A stretch of DNA of 38,664 bases from Erythrobacter sp. GTDB lineage: Bacteria > Pseudomonadota > Alphaproteobacteria > Sphingomonadales > Sphingomonadaceae. Positions 17,748 through 25,741 of the stretch are shown here, piece by piece. The DNA is taken from contig NZOF01000131.1 of the NCBI GenBank assembly GCA_002695185.1, positions 1-38,664 of the forward strand, written 5' to 3'. A model generated the notes under the pieces. That model saw only the letters and a list, made by a program, of their open reading frames with translations, was not told the origin of the DNA and made no database searches. A program made the position numbers and the translations under genes. Position 1 is the first letter of the stretch. Each line of letters starts with the position of its first letter.

Positions 17748-18023
17748 GGTAGAAGCTTCAGTTAGCGGAGTGGGAGGCGGACACTAAGACGATCCAACAG
17801 CTGATGACTTTGGGCGGTTTTAGGACTGTCTGCTTAGGGTAATTATGTGTTTGCAGACGGACGTTCTGATTGGGAAGATGGCCGGGGGACTGCGCGAGGC
17901 CGCAGTACTACTTACACCGATTGGCCTGCTGAAGAACGATCGACCGGATTTGAACTATCAGCGCTGGCAACGACCCGGCCGCTCTGAGCGGTGGCCAGCG
18001 CCTCTCAAGTGAAGATCCGTCGG
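17748..18023. other. Gene-poor gap with one small open frame
   Basis: The 276 bp between the amidase gene and the NmrA-like gene hold no recognised gene apart from the short frame listed at 17845. GTCTGC at 17828-17833 and GCAGAC at 17853-17858 form an inverted repeat around its start codon. No terminator with a T-run is visible. Confidence 0.5.
17845..18012 (+). CDS. Possible small protein of 55 residues, unrecognised
   Basis: ATG 17845 is preceded by AGGG at five bases. The frame encodes MCLQTDVLIGKMAGGLREAA and then a stretch with a short hydrophobic part (VLLTPIGLL) and a basic Trp/Arg/Pro-rich tail ending APLK. I recognise no family. Other frames in the same stretch are also open for 40 or more codons, so this may be chance. 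It ends 12 bp before the 3' end of the opposing NmrA-like gene. Confidence 0.22.
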   Translation: MCLQTDVLIGKMAGGLREAAVLLTPIGLLKNDRPDLNYQRWQRPGRSERWPAPLK

Positions 18024-18932
18024 TCAGACTGTGGGAGTAAGCACCTTCTCGGCACCGGTCCAGTCGGTCTTTCCATAGCGGGCATTGTCGAGCGGCGACA
18101 GCTTGCCGCGCCCGCTAGCCATGTCGCGAATATACTGCATTCCCTGCCATGCCGGGAACGCAGCGTCGCTATCCGGGGTGAGCACCCTGGTAACGCGAAT
18201 CAGTGCGGAAAGTCGGCCTGTGCCACCTGCGCGAAGCAGCTTCCAGGGCCGATCGTCCAACCGCGTCATCAACGCTGCCAGATCGCGGGGCGAAACCACA
18301 TCGCCGGCAATGCGAAGCAGACGGGGGGCGCTATCGTCCATAGCAACATCGGCGGTATAGTCGGCGGTATCGTCCTTGGTCGTGAAGTCCATCGGTTGGT
18401 CTGCGTGGCCCCAATACAGCACGCGTCGGATCGGATGCAGCACGATCGGTGCCTCGCCGGTGAGCAAGTCGGCGAATGCGCCATTCAGGATCGATGTTGT
18501 GCGGATCGGCGCGGCGTCAACGCGCTCCTTGAAGCGGCGCCGTAAGTCCAGGTTGCGATTGTCGCCCGGCCGCGTCTTGGTAAAGTCCAGCGAAAAGTCG
18601 GACGGTATGAAGCGTGGCACTCCCGCCGCCATTGCGGCTTCGAGCAGTCGGCCCTGAAGATCGATGATCACCGGTTCTAGGCCATTGAGAACCGACACCA
18701 CGCACTGCGATCCCCGCAACGCCGTAGCCAGCGCGCCCGCATCCGAAAAGTCGACCGGAACGGGTTTTGCCCCCTTAGCGCGAACGGCGTCCTGCACCGA
18801 AGCGGATGCGTCATGCCGCAGCAGTGCGATGACCCTCGCTTCGCGCCGTGCCAGCGCAGAAAGCACGCGTCCGCCGACATCGCCGGTTGCGCCTGCAAGC
18901 GCGATTTGGGCCGTGGGTTTGTCCATTATCAT
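18024..18932 (-). CDS. NmrA-like / isoflavone-reductase-like NAD(P)-binding oxidoreductase
   Basis: The protein has 302 residues and an atypical-SDR Rossmann fold. The nucleotide motif GATGDVGGRVL is at about residues 14-24, followed by a segment typical of the NmrA/isoflavone reductase group (VPRFIPSDFSLDF), and there is no canonical Tyr-x3-Lys pair. Members either reduce small aromatic or isoprenoid compounds or sense NAD(P). The gene is divergent from a TetR-type regulator with only 71 bp between the starts and a palindrome in that gap. TetR repression of this enzyme is therefore the likely arrangement. ATG 18926, two codons in, is an equally good start. The substrate is unknown. Confidence 0.88.
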   Translation of the reverse strand: MIMDKPTAQIALAGATGDVGGRVLSALARREARVIALLRHDASASVQDAVRAKGAKPVPVDFSDAGALATALRGSQCVVSVLNGLEPVIIDLQGRLLEAAMAAGVPRFIPSDFSLDFTKTRPGDNRNLDLRRRFKERVDAAPIRTTSILNGAFADLLTGEAPIVLHPIRRVLYWGHADQPMDFTTKDDTADYTADVAMDDSAPRLLRIAGDVVSPRDLAALMTRLDDRPWKLLRAGGTGRLSALIRVTRVLTPDSDAAFPAWQGMQYIRDMASGRGKLSPLDNARYGKTDWTGAEKVLTPTV

Positions 18933-18946
18933 ATCGCCTGATGTTA

Positions 18947-18963
18947 AACGAAACGGATTCGTT
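18947..18963. promoter_or_regulatory. Palindromic candidate TetR operator
   Basis: AACGAA, five bases (ACGGA), TTCGTT is a perfect inverted repeat in the 71-bp gap between the divergent NmrA-like and TetR genes. Position and symmetry fit a TetR dimer site controlling both genes. Confidence 0.55.
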
Positions 18964-19003
18964 CAGTTTTAATTGGTCGCCGAATGCCCTATGCTGCTGA
19001 GCA

Positions 19004-19693
19004 ATGCAATCGCCCAGCACTTCGAAAGCGCCCGCCAAACGCGGGCGCGGCGGCCGGCCACCAGCAAGCCGGGCCGGTGAGGTTGATCGCCGTATTCTCG
19101 ATGCCGCCACCCAATTGTTTCTACGCGATGGTTACGATGCGACCAGCTTCGATCGGATCGCCGCACGGGCGAATGCGGGCAAGGCCAGCCTTTACGTGCG
19201 CTATTCCACCAAGCAGGCTCTGTTTACGACCGTCATTCGGCGAATGGTGGATAGGACGCTGATGCCTTCGGCCGATGTGCCCTCTCACCTGCCCGCTGAA
19301 GAACGCCTTCGCGAGACCGCCCATCGCCTGCTCGAACATGCCCTCGTGCCGGAAGCGGTGGCCCTTATGCGGGTTTGCATGTCCATCGCCCCCCGCATGC
19401 CCGATCTTGCTCGACTGGTGGATAGGATCGGGCGGGAAGGCGGGATCGCTCAGGTCGCGCGGGCGATTGCCGGGGGCGGGGCGACACCCGAACAGGTCGC
19501 GCAGGCAAGGCCGGTCGCGGAACAATTCATCGATATGGTATTCATTCCCCATCAGATGCGCGCCCTGGTCGGGGACGACCGCGAGCTATTGAGGGAAACG
19601 GCACCGCGGCGCGTGGATGACGCCATTGTCTTGCTGCGCAATGCCGGAAAATTAATCGCATCGGAGGAAGCGGTGGGAGATCCCACTCGGTGA
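19004..19693 (+). CDS. TetR/AcrR-family transcriptional regulator
   Basis: The protein has 229 residues. After a basic, Arg/Pro-rich N-terminus comes the TetR DNA-binding domain at about residues 28-75: RILDAATQLFLRDGYDATSF, DRIAARANAGKASLYVRYST, KQALF. The remainder is the helical ligand-binding and dimer domain, with a TetR_C-like pattern (LMRVCMSIAPRMPDLARLV). It likely represses itself and the divergent NmrA-like reductase through the palindrome at 18947. The inducer cannot be predicted. The FAS1 lipoprotein gene starts 49 bp downstream. Confidence 0.93.
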   Translation: MQSPSTSKAPAKRGRGGRPPASRAGEVDRRILDAATQLFLRDGYDATSFDRIAARANAGKASLYVRYSTKQALFTTVIRRMVDRTLMPSADVPSHLPAEERLRETAHRLLEHALVPEAVALMRVCMSIAPRMPDLARLVDRIGREGGIAQVARAIAGGGATPEQVAQARPVAEQFIDMVFIPHQMRALVGDDRELLRETAPRRVDDAIVLLRNAGKLIASEEAVGDPTR

Positions 19694-19741
19694 TGATGCG
19701 TCCTGTCCTCATCCGATTTCAGTTCAATCTAGGAGAAAACT

Positions 19742-20293
19742 ATGATTCGCCACATTATCTGCGCCGGACTTGGCGCCTTCGCCCTCGCTGCTTGCTCGCA
19801 GTCCGAAACTGATGCCGGGGAAGGTCAAGTCCAGGAACTGCCGGATCAGTCCTCTGGCGAAGCTGGCGACATGACACCCGCGGGGATCGATGTCGTGGAG
19901 GTGGCCAGCGCAAACGACAATTTGTCTACTTTCCTCCAGGCCGCCACTTCGGCAGGCGTCGCCGAGACACTGGCGAACGCGGACGGCATAACGATTTTCG
20001 CGCCCATCAACGAAGCTTTCGAAGAGCTCGAAGGGCTGGGCGACCTACAGAACGACCGGGAGCGGATGGCTACCCTGCTCAAGCGCCATGCGGTGCCGGG
20101 AGCTTACGCAAGTGCGGACATTCCTGAAGGGGAAACCATGCTCGAAACCCTTTCCGGTGAAACGCTGACCGTCACAAGCCGCGACGGCCAGATCATGCTC
20201 GAAGGCCCTTCGGGCACCACGGCGCGGATCGTGGAAGCCGATATTGCGGGGGACAACGGGGTGGTCCACGCGATCAATACCGTTTTCGATTGA
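19742..20293 (+). CDS. FAS1 (fasciclin) domain lipoprotein
   Basis: The protein has 183 residues. A lipoprotein signal peptide ends in the lipobox LAAC with C18 as the lipidated residue, so it is membrane-anchored. A Glu/Ser/Gly-rich linker (about 19-48) precedes one FAS1 domain with the H1/H2 features TIFAPINEAFEEL and the C-terminal GDNGVVHAINTVF. FAS1 proteins mediate adhesion or envelope contacts, and their bacterial roles are poorly known. A strong AGGAG ribosome-binding site lies eight bases before ATG 19742. It follows the TetR gene closely and may share its transcript. Confidence 0.92.
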   Translation: MIRHIICAGLGAFALAACSQSETDAGEGQVQELPDQSSGEAGDMTPAGIDVVEVASANDNLSTFLQAATSAGVAETLANADGITIFAPINEAFEELEGLGDLQNDRERMATLLKRHAVPGAYASADIPEGETMLETLSGETLTVTSRDGQIMLEGPSGTTARIVEADIAGDNGVVHAINTVFD

Positions 20294-20630
20294 ATTCGCA
20301 GCGGCTGATGATGCGGGATCCTGAACGGTGAGGCTTGGGCTAATTCTTCACGTGTCCATCGTTGGGATAGCCAAATCAGCTAGCGAAAAAGACGAATTGA
20401 GAGCGTGTGCAAAGCTGCTTCCATGTTCTCACTGGCCGGCCGTTTAGTGCTTTCCTACACGGGACCATCTTGCTTAGCTGGAGTGATGGGCGCTGCGCTT
20501 AGAAGCGCGCCGTCGTTAGGTTCGATAGGGGACCAGGAGCGATCATGTCTGGCGGGAAGTGGAAGTTGACAGTGCGAACGCTCAAATCCGCCAAAGGCTG
20601 CTGTTTTTCAAACATAAAGCCGGTGGGCGT
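20294..20630. other. Intergenic stretch before rnpB, nothing recognised
   Basis: Only short open frames are present (one of 48 codons from ATG 20423 lacks a ribosome-binding site and any recognisable family). A small GC hairpin occurs around 20491-20508. No tRNA, mobile element or gene remnant was recognised. Confidence 0.5.
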
Positions 20631-20660
20631 AGTTTTTGTATATACCCCTGTCGGTGTAAC
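20631..20660 (+). promoter_or_regulatory. Candidate rnpB promoter, same module as before queE
   Basis: AGTTTTTG (20631-20638) and TGTCGGTGTAAC (20649-20660) are 10 bp apart. Read as a promoter, TTTTTG and TGTAAC are 16 bp apart. The same two blocks at the same distance precede queE on the minus strand (32322 down to 32293). The module ends about 50 bp before the predicted RNase P RNA. Confidence 0.45.
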
Positions 20661-20710
20661 GCATGGCGGGTTTTGCTTGGCGAGGAGGGTGAAGGCATCT
20701 ATCGCTCGGC

Positions 20711-21140
<430 letters not shown>

Positions 21141-21200
21141 TTCGTTGCATATCGGCCCGCCCGGCGGAACCGCTTCGCCGCTCTGGCGGTTGAGCGCGGC

Positions 21201-21983
21201 ATGAACCAGCATCTTCACCGCAGCGCGATCCAGCGGCTTGCGATCGTCCTCGCCGTCATCGTCCAGATCGGCGCCACCTTCCTGCCGCAGCTTGGGCTGG
21301 GCGAATCCATCGGCGATCGCTCGGACAGCGTGCGAACGCTGATCACGCCGGCAGGCTGGGCCTTTGCGATCTGGGGGCCGCTGTTCTTCGGCAGCGCGGT
21401 CTATGCGATCTGGCAGGCACTCCCGGCGCAGCGGGACAATGTGCTGCTGGACAAGATCGGCTGGGCGTCCGTGGTGGCGCTCGCGATGCAGGGTGTGTGG
21501 GCGGTCTATACGCAGTTCGCGAACCTGACCTTCGTGAGCGCGATCATCATCTTGGTGTCGCTGGGCGCGCTGTTGCAGATCCTGCGCGTGCTGGTCCACT
21601 TCGAACGGCCGTTCTCGCGTGCCGAACGGATCATCGTGGCGGTCACGTTCAGCGCGTTGGCGGCATGGCTGACTGCCGCCAGCATCGTGAATATCGCGGC
21701 CTCGCTGGTGTATCACGGGGTTGGGGGCGGCAGCGCTCACCCCATGATCGCCGCGGGCGTGGTGCTGGTGGGCGGGATTATCGCCGGCCTTGCCGTCCTG
21801 CGCAGCCGGGGCAACCCCTGGTACGCGCTGGTCTTCGGCTGGGCGCTGCTGGCGATCTTCCTGCGCGGCGGACAGTCGCACCAGGCGATCGCCATCGCCG
21901 CCGCGCTATCGGGGCTGCTGGTGCTGATCGCGGCAGCTATCGGATTGGGTAAGCGGCAGAACCGCTATCACTGGTTCGGCTGA
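21201..21983 (+). CDS. Polytopic membrane protein, probably TspO/MBR-related
   Basis: The protein has 260 residues and about seven or eight hydrophobic segments, ending RQNRYHWFG. The segment ITPAGWAFAIWGPLFFGSAV near residues 49-68 resembles the Pro-Gly-Trp-x-Phe-x-Ile-Trp pattern of tryptophan-rich sensory (TspO-like) proteins of the larger, two-part type. TspO proteins bind porphyrins or other hydrophobic ligands in membranes. The assignment is moderate, and the safe call is a conserved membrane protein. ATG 21201 is 60 bp after rnpB and lacks a strong ribosome-binding site. The 3' end overlaps the opposing gene by 16 bp. Confidence 0.75.
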   Translation: MNQHLHRSAIQRLAIVLAVIVQIGATFLPQLGLGESIGDRSDSVRTLITPAGWAFAIWGPLFFGSAVYAIWQALPAQRDNVLLDKIGWASVVALAMQGVWAVYTQFANLTFVSAIIILVSLGALLQILRVLVHFERPFSRAERIIVAVTFSALAAWLTAASIVNIAASLVYHGVGGGSAHPMIAAGVVLVGGIIAGLAVLRSRGNPWYALVFGWALLAIFLRGGQSHQAIAIAAALSGLLVLIAAAIGLGKRQNRYHWFG

Positions 21984-22462
21984 CCGATTTCCTCGCTGAT
22001 CACCTTGGGAAGGCTGGGCGGAGGGTTGGTTGCCGGTACCGGCGGGGACCCTTCGATCTCCAGCCCTTCGAAGGGCCGGCACGCTTCGTTCATCTCGTCC
22101 GAATGCAGATGGACTTTCAGCATCGGATTCGACTCGCTCCAGTCGGTACGCGGATCGTCACGCACGACGCACAGTGCCCGCCAGGCCAGGGGGAGTTCCT
22201 GCAATTGATCGGTACTGGGAAGGCCCTCGATGAGCACGTCGTGACCCGAATAGATACCTTTCGCGTAGCCGACGAACTTCGTCTCGCTGCCGCGGATGTG
22301 GATCTGGCCGCTCTTCTCACTGACCTCGGTGACGGTATCCAGCTTCACCGAAAAGGCCAGCCAGCTGGCGATGGCGAGCATGAGGACCAGAGCAGTCATG
22401 GTGACGATCACGGTCCATTTCGCGATCGGATTATCCAGTCCTTCGGATTCGTCGAGACTCAT
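21968..22462 (-). CDS. Hypothetical single-pass membrane protein
   Basis: The protein has 164 residues from ATG 22462, which I do not assign to a named family. One membrane segment (about residues 13-38) follows a short acidic N-terminus, so most of the protein faces the periplasm. That part contains one central strand-rich region (KSGQIHIRGSETKFVGYAKG) and a Pro-rich C-terminal tail. The open frame extends to 22525, overlapping the ugd 3' end, but the ATG at 22462 begins right before a natural-looking N-terminus. It sits 55 bp downstream of ugd on the same strand and may be part of that operon. It overlaps the converging membrane-protein gene by 16 bp at the 3' end. Confidence 0.65.
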   Translation of the reverse strand: MSLDESEGLDNPIAKWTVIVTMTALVLMLAIASWLAFSVKLDTVTEVSEKSGQIHIRGSETKFVGYAKGIYSGHDVLIEGLPSTDQLQELPLAWRALCVVRDDPRTDWSESNPMLKVHLHSDEMNEACRPFEGLEIEGSPPVPATNPPPSLPKVISEEIGQPNQ

Positions 22463-22517
22463 CGCAGTGTCTTTCACATGATGCGGTTGCTCGTGCCTGA
22501 ATGCACGAGCGGTGAAA

Positions 22518-23828
22518 TCAGGCACGCCCGATACTCAGATATTCAAAGCCGAGCCCGCGCATGTCCTCTGGACGATAGATATTGCGTAGATCGATCAGGA
22601 TAGGAGCGTTGGCGAGACCCTTGATGCGATCGAAATCGAGGGCCCTAAAGGCGTCCCACTCGGTGACGATCGCGACAGCGTCCGCTCCCTCAATCGCGAC
22701 GTAAGGATCGTCGACCATGGTCACCTCCGGCATGAGCGGCTTGGCCAGTTCCATGCCTTCGGGATCGTAGGCTGCAACCTCGACGCCTGCATCGGTGAGC
22801 GTCTGTGCCACGGCAATGGCGGGCGAATCGCGCATGTCGTCAGTGTTGGGTTTGAAAGTCAGACCAAGCATTGCGACCTTCTTGCCCCGCGCTTGCTCAA
22901 TGCCTCCAATGGCGTCGAGCACCTTGCGCCCCATCGCTCGTTTGCGAGCGTCGTTGACCTTGACCACGGCCTCAACGATGCGGGTTGGGCTGTCGTAATC
23001 TTCCGCCGTCTTTAGGAGGGCCAGAGTGTCTTTGGGAAAACATGATCCCCCGTAGCCTGGACCAGCATGAAGGAACTTCGGTCCAATGCGATTGTCCATA
23101 CCGATGCCGCGGGAAACGTCTTGCACATCGGCGCCGACTTTTTCGCAAAGATCCGCCATCTCATTGATGAAGGTGATCTTGGTAGCCAGAAACGCATTGG
23201 CCGCATATTTGATCAGTTCACTGGTCCGACGACCGGTAAACAGGATCGGGGACTCATTGAGAAACAGCGGGCGATAGATTTCGCGCATGACGTCCCGCCC
23301 GAATTCGTCTTCCGCTCCGATCACAATACGGTCCGGGCGCTTGAAGTCGCCTATTGCTGCGCCTTCCCGCAGGAACTCAGGATTTGACACAACAGAGATA
23401 CGGTGGCTGGTGCCACTGTCTTTGAGAATCCGTTCTACTTCATCGCCCGTGCCGACCGGAACGGTGGATTTGGTCACTACAACCGCATCATTGGCCAGAT
23501 TAGCCCCGATCTCTTCGGCTACAGCATATACGAAAGAGAGATCGGCATGCCCATCGCCGCGGCGGCTAGGCGTCCCGACAGCAATGAAGATTGCGTCCGC
23601 ACCGCGTATGCCTTCGGCAAGGCTGGTGGTAAAGCTGAGGCGTCCGGCCTGAACGTTTGTACCTACCAACTCGGCGAGGCCCGGTTCATAGATTGGCATG
23701 ATGCCATCATGAAGGCGATCGATCTTGGATTGGTCCTTGTCGATGCAGACAACTTCGTGCCCGAAATCGGCAAAGCAGGCGCCCGAGACCAAGCCCACAT
23801 AACCCGAGCCGACCATCGCGATCTTCAT
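22518..23828 (-). CDS. ugd: UDP-glucose 6-dehydrogenase
   Basis: The protein has 436 residues. The N-terminal NAD-binding motif is GSGYVGLVSG at 7-16, and the catalytic Cys is C263 in GPGYGGSCFPKD. The conserved Lys and Asn lie in IKYAANAFLATKITFINE, and the C-terminal UDP-binding domain follows (GLTFKPNTDDMRDSPA). It oxidises UDP-glucose to UDP-glucuronic acid, a precursor of exopolysaccharide or glycolipid; sphingomonads also need it for glucuronosyl ceramides. The phosphatase gene ends 2 bp before its start on the same strand, so the two are co-transcribed. Length and motifs are complete. Confidence 0.97.
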   Translation of the reverse strand: MKIAMVGSGYVGLVSGACFADFGHEVVCIDKDQSKIDRLHDGIMPIYEPGLAELVGTNVQAGRLSFTTSLAEGIRGADAIFIAVGTPSRRGDGHADLSFVYAVAEEIGANLANDAVVVTKSTVPVGTGDEVERILKDSGTSHRISVVSNPEFLREGAAIGDFKRPDRIVIGAEDEFGRDVMREIYRPLFLNESPILFTGRRTSELIKYAANAFLATKITFINEMADLCEKVGADVQDVSRGIGMDNRIGPKFLHAGPGYGGSCFPKDTLALLKTAEDYDSPTRIVEAVVKVNDARKRAMGRKVLDAIGGIEQARGKKVAMLGLTFKPNTDDMRDSPAIAVAQTLTDAGVEVAAYDPEGMELAKPLMPEVTMVDDPYVAIEGADAVAIVTEWDAFRALDFDRIKGLANAPILIDLRNIYRPEDMRGLGFEYLSIGRA

Positions 23829-23830
23829 AA

Positions 23831-24631
23831 TCAGTCCACCTTTTCGATATTGATCGTGCCATCTTCACCGGCAACCGACTGTATAATGTGACGTCGGTCG
23901 CCTTCCAGCATTAGCGCGGTAAGGCGCCCGGTGCGGAATGCTCCAGTATCGATACCGACCCGGTGTTCAGTGTCTTCCACTTCCTCAAAAATCGTATGGC
24001 CGTGGATCACGACATGGCTGAATGGCTCAGGATGCTTGAGAAAGCGATCACGGATCCAGCGGAGATCAGATTGTTTCTGCTCTTCGACAGGATGCTTCGG
24101 ATTAAGGCCTGCATGCACCAGCACATAGTCACCAACGATAATCAGATCTTCGAAGCTCTCCACAAACTCCCGGTCAGCCATAGGCACCTGCCGGTTTATG
24201 GCCTCCTTCATCTGCGAAAGATCCATCCGCCGATAGTCATCCAGACTGATGCCATAACTCAAAACAGTCTCGCGTCCCCCGTGTTTCAGGAAATGGCGGA
24301 GTACTTCTCGATCTTTGAAGCTTTCGAGAAACATCTCCTCATGATTACCCGACACGTACCGGACATCACGTTCCTCACCCCATTTGCGCGCGAGCGCGAT
24401 CACTCCGGCACTATCTGGTCCGCGATCCATGAGATCGCCTAATAATACAATGGTTGTCTTCGCGCTGGGGCGGGTCGCATCGTCCGCATCGATCGCCGCT
24501 TTCAACTCTTTGAAAAGGTCAAGCCGGCCATGAATGTCGCCGATGACGTACCAACGCTCGCCTTCTGGAACGCGTGCAACCCGGCGAGCGGAAGGACCAC
24601 TGGAAAAGATGCGACGGATGGAATCGAACAT
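23831..24631 (-). CDS. PPP-type metallophosphatase (serine/threonine phosphatase-like)
   Basis: The protein has 266 residues. The metallophosphoesterase motifs appear in order: GDIHGR, GDLMDRG, GNHEE, a lone metal-binding His in LVHAGLNP, and HGHT. This is the phage-lambda-phosphatase/PrpA-like class that dephosphorylates phosphoproteins. It could instead be a diadenosine tetraphosphatase-like enzyme, since these share the fold. The N-terminus (IFSSGPSARRVARVPEGERW) is soluble and not a signal peptide. It is first in an operon with ugd (2-bp gap), which hints that it may control a phosphorylated exopolysaccharide component, but this is inference. Confidence 0.9.
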   Translation of the reverse strand: MFDSIRRIFSSGPSARRVARVPEGERWYVIGDIHGRLDLFKELKAAIDADDATRPSAKTTIVLLGDLMDRGPDSAGVIALARKWGEERDVRYVSGNHEEMFLESFKDREVLRHFLKHGGRETVLSYGISLDDYRRMDLSQMKEAINRQVPMADREFVESFEDLIIVGDYVLVHAGLNPKHPVEEQKQSDLRWIRDRFLKHPEPFSHVVIHGHTIFEEVEDTEHRVGIDTGAFRTGRLTALMLEGDRRHIIQSVAGEDGTINIEKVD

Positions 24632-24741
24632 GACGATGATTTTGCAGAGGAGAGGGGAAGCGAGCGCTTAGAGTAGCGCAGCAAAACCAGCAAGAGAGGA
24701 ACCGGGGCGTCAATGAGCCGAAGTTGCACAATAGACACGCT

Positions 24742-24839
24742 TTTTAATACCAAAGGGTTTCATTCAAGAGTGGTTCTTGCGCATTTTTGGCAATTGCGGC
24801 ACGATTATTGCGATTTCGACCGAGGAGCCGGTATTAAAA
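24742..24839. repeat. 10-bp inverted repeat bracketing the torF promoter
   Basis: TTTTAATACC at 24742-24751 and GGTATTAAAA at 24830-24839 are perfect inverted copies 78 bp apart. They flank the sigma-54-like element at 24797. They could be paired operator sites or a chance dyad in this AT-richer stretch. Confidence 0.4.
24797..24812 (+). promoter_or_regulatory. Sigma-54 (RpoN) promoter-like element before torF
   Basis: CGGCACG, ATTA, TTGCG matches the -24/-12 consensus TGGCACG-N4-TTGC in all but the first base. The invariant GG (24798-24799) and GC (24810-24811) are exactly 10 bases apart. It ends about 90 bp before the torF start. Confidence 0.6.
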
Positions 24840-24901
24840 TATGGACCCGTCGAAAGCGCAGGTGGGACGAAGCACCCTAACGAACCAATAGGAGTTCGAG
24901 A

Positions 24902-25657
24902 ATGCTAACGTCCTTTCACGGCAAATTTGCCGTCTCTCTTGCTGCAATGGTTACGAGCCTTGCGGTACCATCGATGGCCCATGCGCAGGAAACCGCAGAC
25001 GATAACGGTGTTACTGTTTCCGCCAACGTGGCGCTGACGACCGATTACCGCTTTCGCGGCGTGTCTTTGTCTGGTGGAGACCCTGCCATTCAAGGCGGTG
25101 TCGATGTCGCCCATGAAAGTGGTTTTTATGTCGGTACATGGGCATCGTCCATCGACGGCGGCGACAGCTACGGGGAAATGGAATTCGATATCTACGGTGG
25201 CTGGTCGGGCGATGTATCGGAGGGCGTCGCTCTCGACGTCGGTGTGCTGTATTACGTCTATCCCACTGAGGAACTGGGCCTCGATACGGATTATTGGGAG
25301 CCCTATGCTTCGGTCGGCTTCAACCTCGGGGGTGCCGAAGCGACTGTCGGCGCGGCTTATGCTTTCGAGCAGGACTCGCTAGGCGGCGATGACAACCTCT
25401 ATATCTATACCGATCTTGGCTATTCATTGCCTTCCACGCCGGTGTCGCTCTCTGCGCACCTCGGCTATACTGATGGAGTTCTCGCGCCGCCGATTTTGGC
25501 TGGGGCAACAGATGAAACAGGTCTCGATTGGTCAATCGGGGCAAGCGTATCACAGGGGATACTGGAAGTGGGAATCGCCTACATCGGAGTTGAAGGTCCG
25601 TCCATCGACGGTCTGACCGATGACGCGATCGTAGGTACGATTTCCGCAAGTTTCTGA
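24902..25657 (+). CDS. TorF-family putative outer-membrane porin
   Basis: The protein has 251 residues. A signal peptide ends at about residue 28 (SMAHAQ), and the mature part begins with the family hallmark NVALTTDYRFRGVSLSGGDPAIQGG. Alternating hydrophobic strands continue to a terminal Phe (ISASF), as expected for a small beta-barrel. In sphingomonads the family is often found beside glnK and amtB and under nitrogen control. Those genes are absent here, but a sigma-54-like promoter is present. A strong TAGGAG ribosome-binding site lies 8 bases before the ATG. The transported solute is unknown, and a role in nitrogen-compound uptake is inference. Confidence 0.88.
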   Translation: MLTSFHGKFAVSLAAMVTSLAVPSMAHAQETADDNGVTVSANVALTTDYRFRGVSLSGGDPAIQGGVDVAHESGFYVGTWASSIDGGDSYGEMEFDIYGGWSGDVSEGVALDVGVLYYVYPTEELGLDTDYWEPYASVGFNLGGAEATVGAAYAFEQDSLGGDDNLYIYTDLGYSLPSTPVSLSAHLGYTDGVLAPPILAGATDETGLDWSIGASVSQGILEVGIAYIGVEGPSIDGLTDDAIVGTISASF

Positions 25658-25681
25658 CGTTTAGGTTAATTGAGCGGGGTA

Positions 25682-25715
25682 GGGCGCATTGCAGCACAAT
25701 GTGCCCTTTCTCTTT
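25682..25715 (+). terminator. Rho-independent terminator after torF
   Basis: GGGCGCATTG and CAATGTGCCC form a 10-bp stem with one G-T wobble and a 5-base loop, followed by TTTCTCTTT. It lies 25 bp after the torF stop. Confidence 0.8.
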
Positions 25716-25741
25716 CTAGGTTCAGTTCCTAATTGGGCGGC

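Noticed and set aside
17940..18012. ABC-transporter-like LSGGQR signature and a tRNA T-loop-like sequence near the end of the gap
   Set aside because: The signature is an isolated hit in an out-of-frame stretch without Walker motifs. The T-loop-like bases lack a pairing T-stem and acceptor stem.
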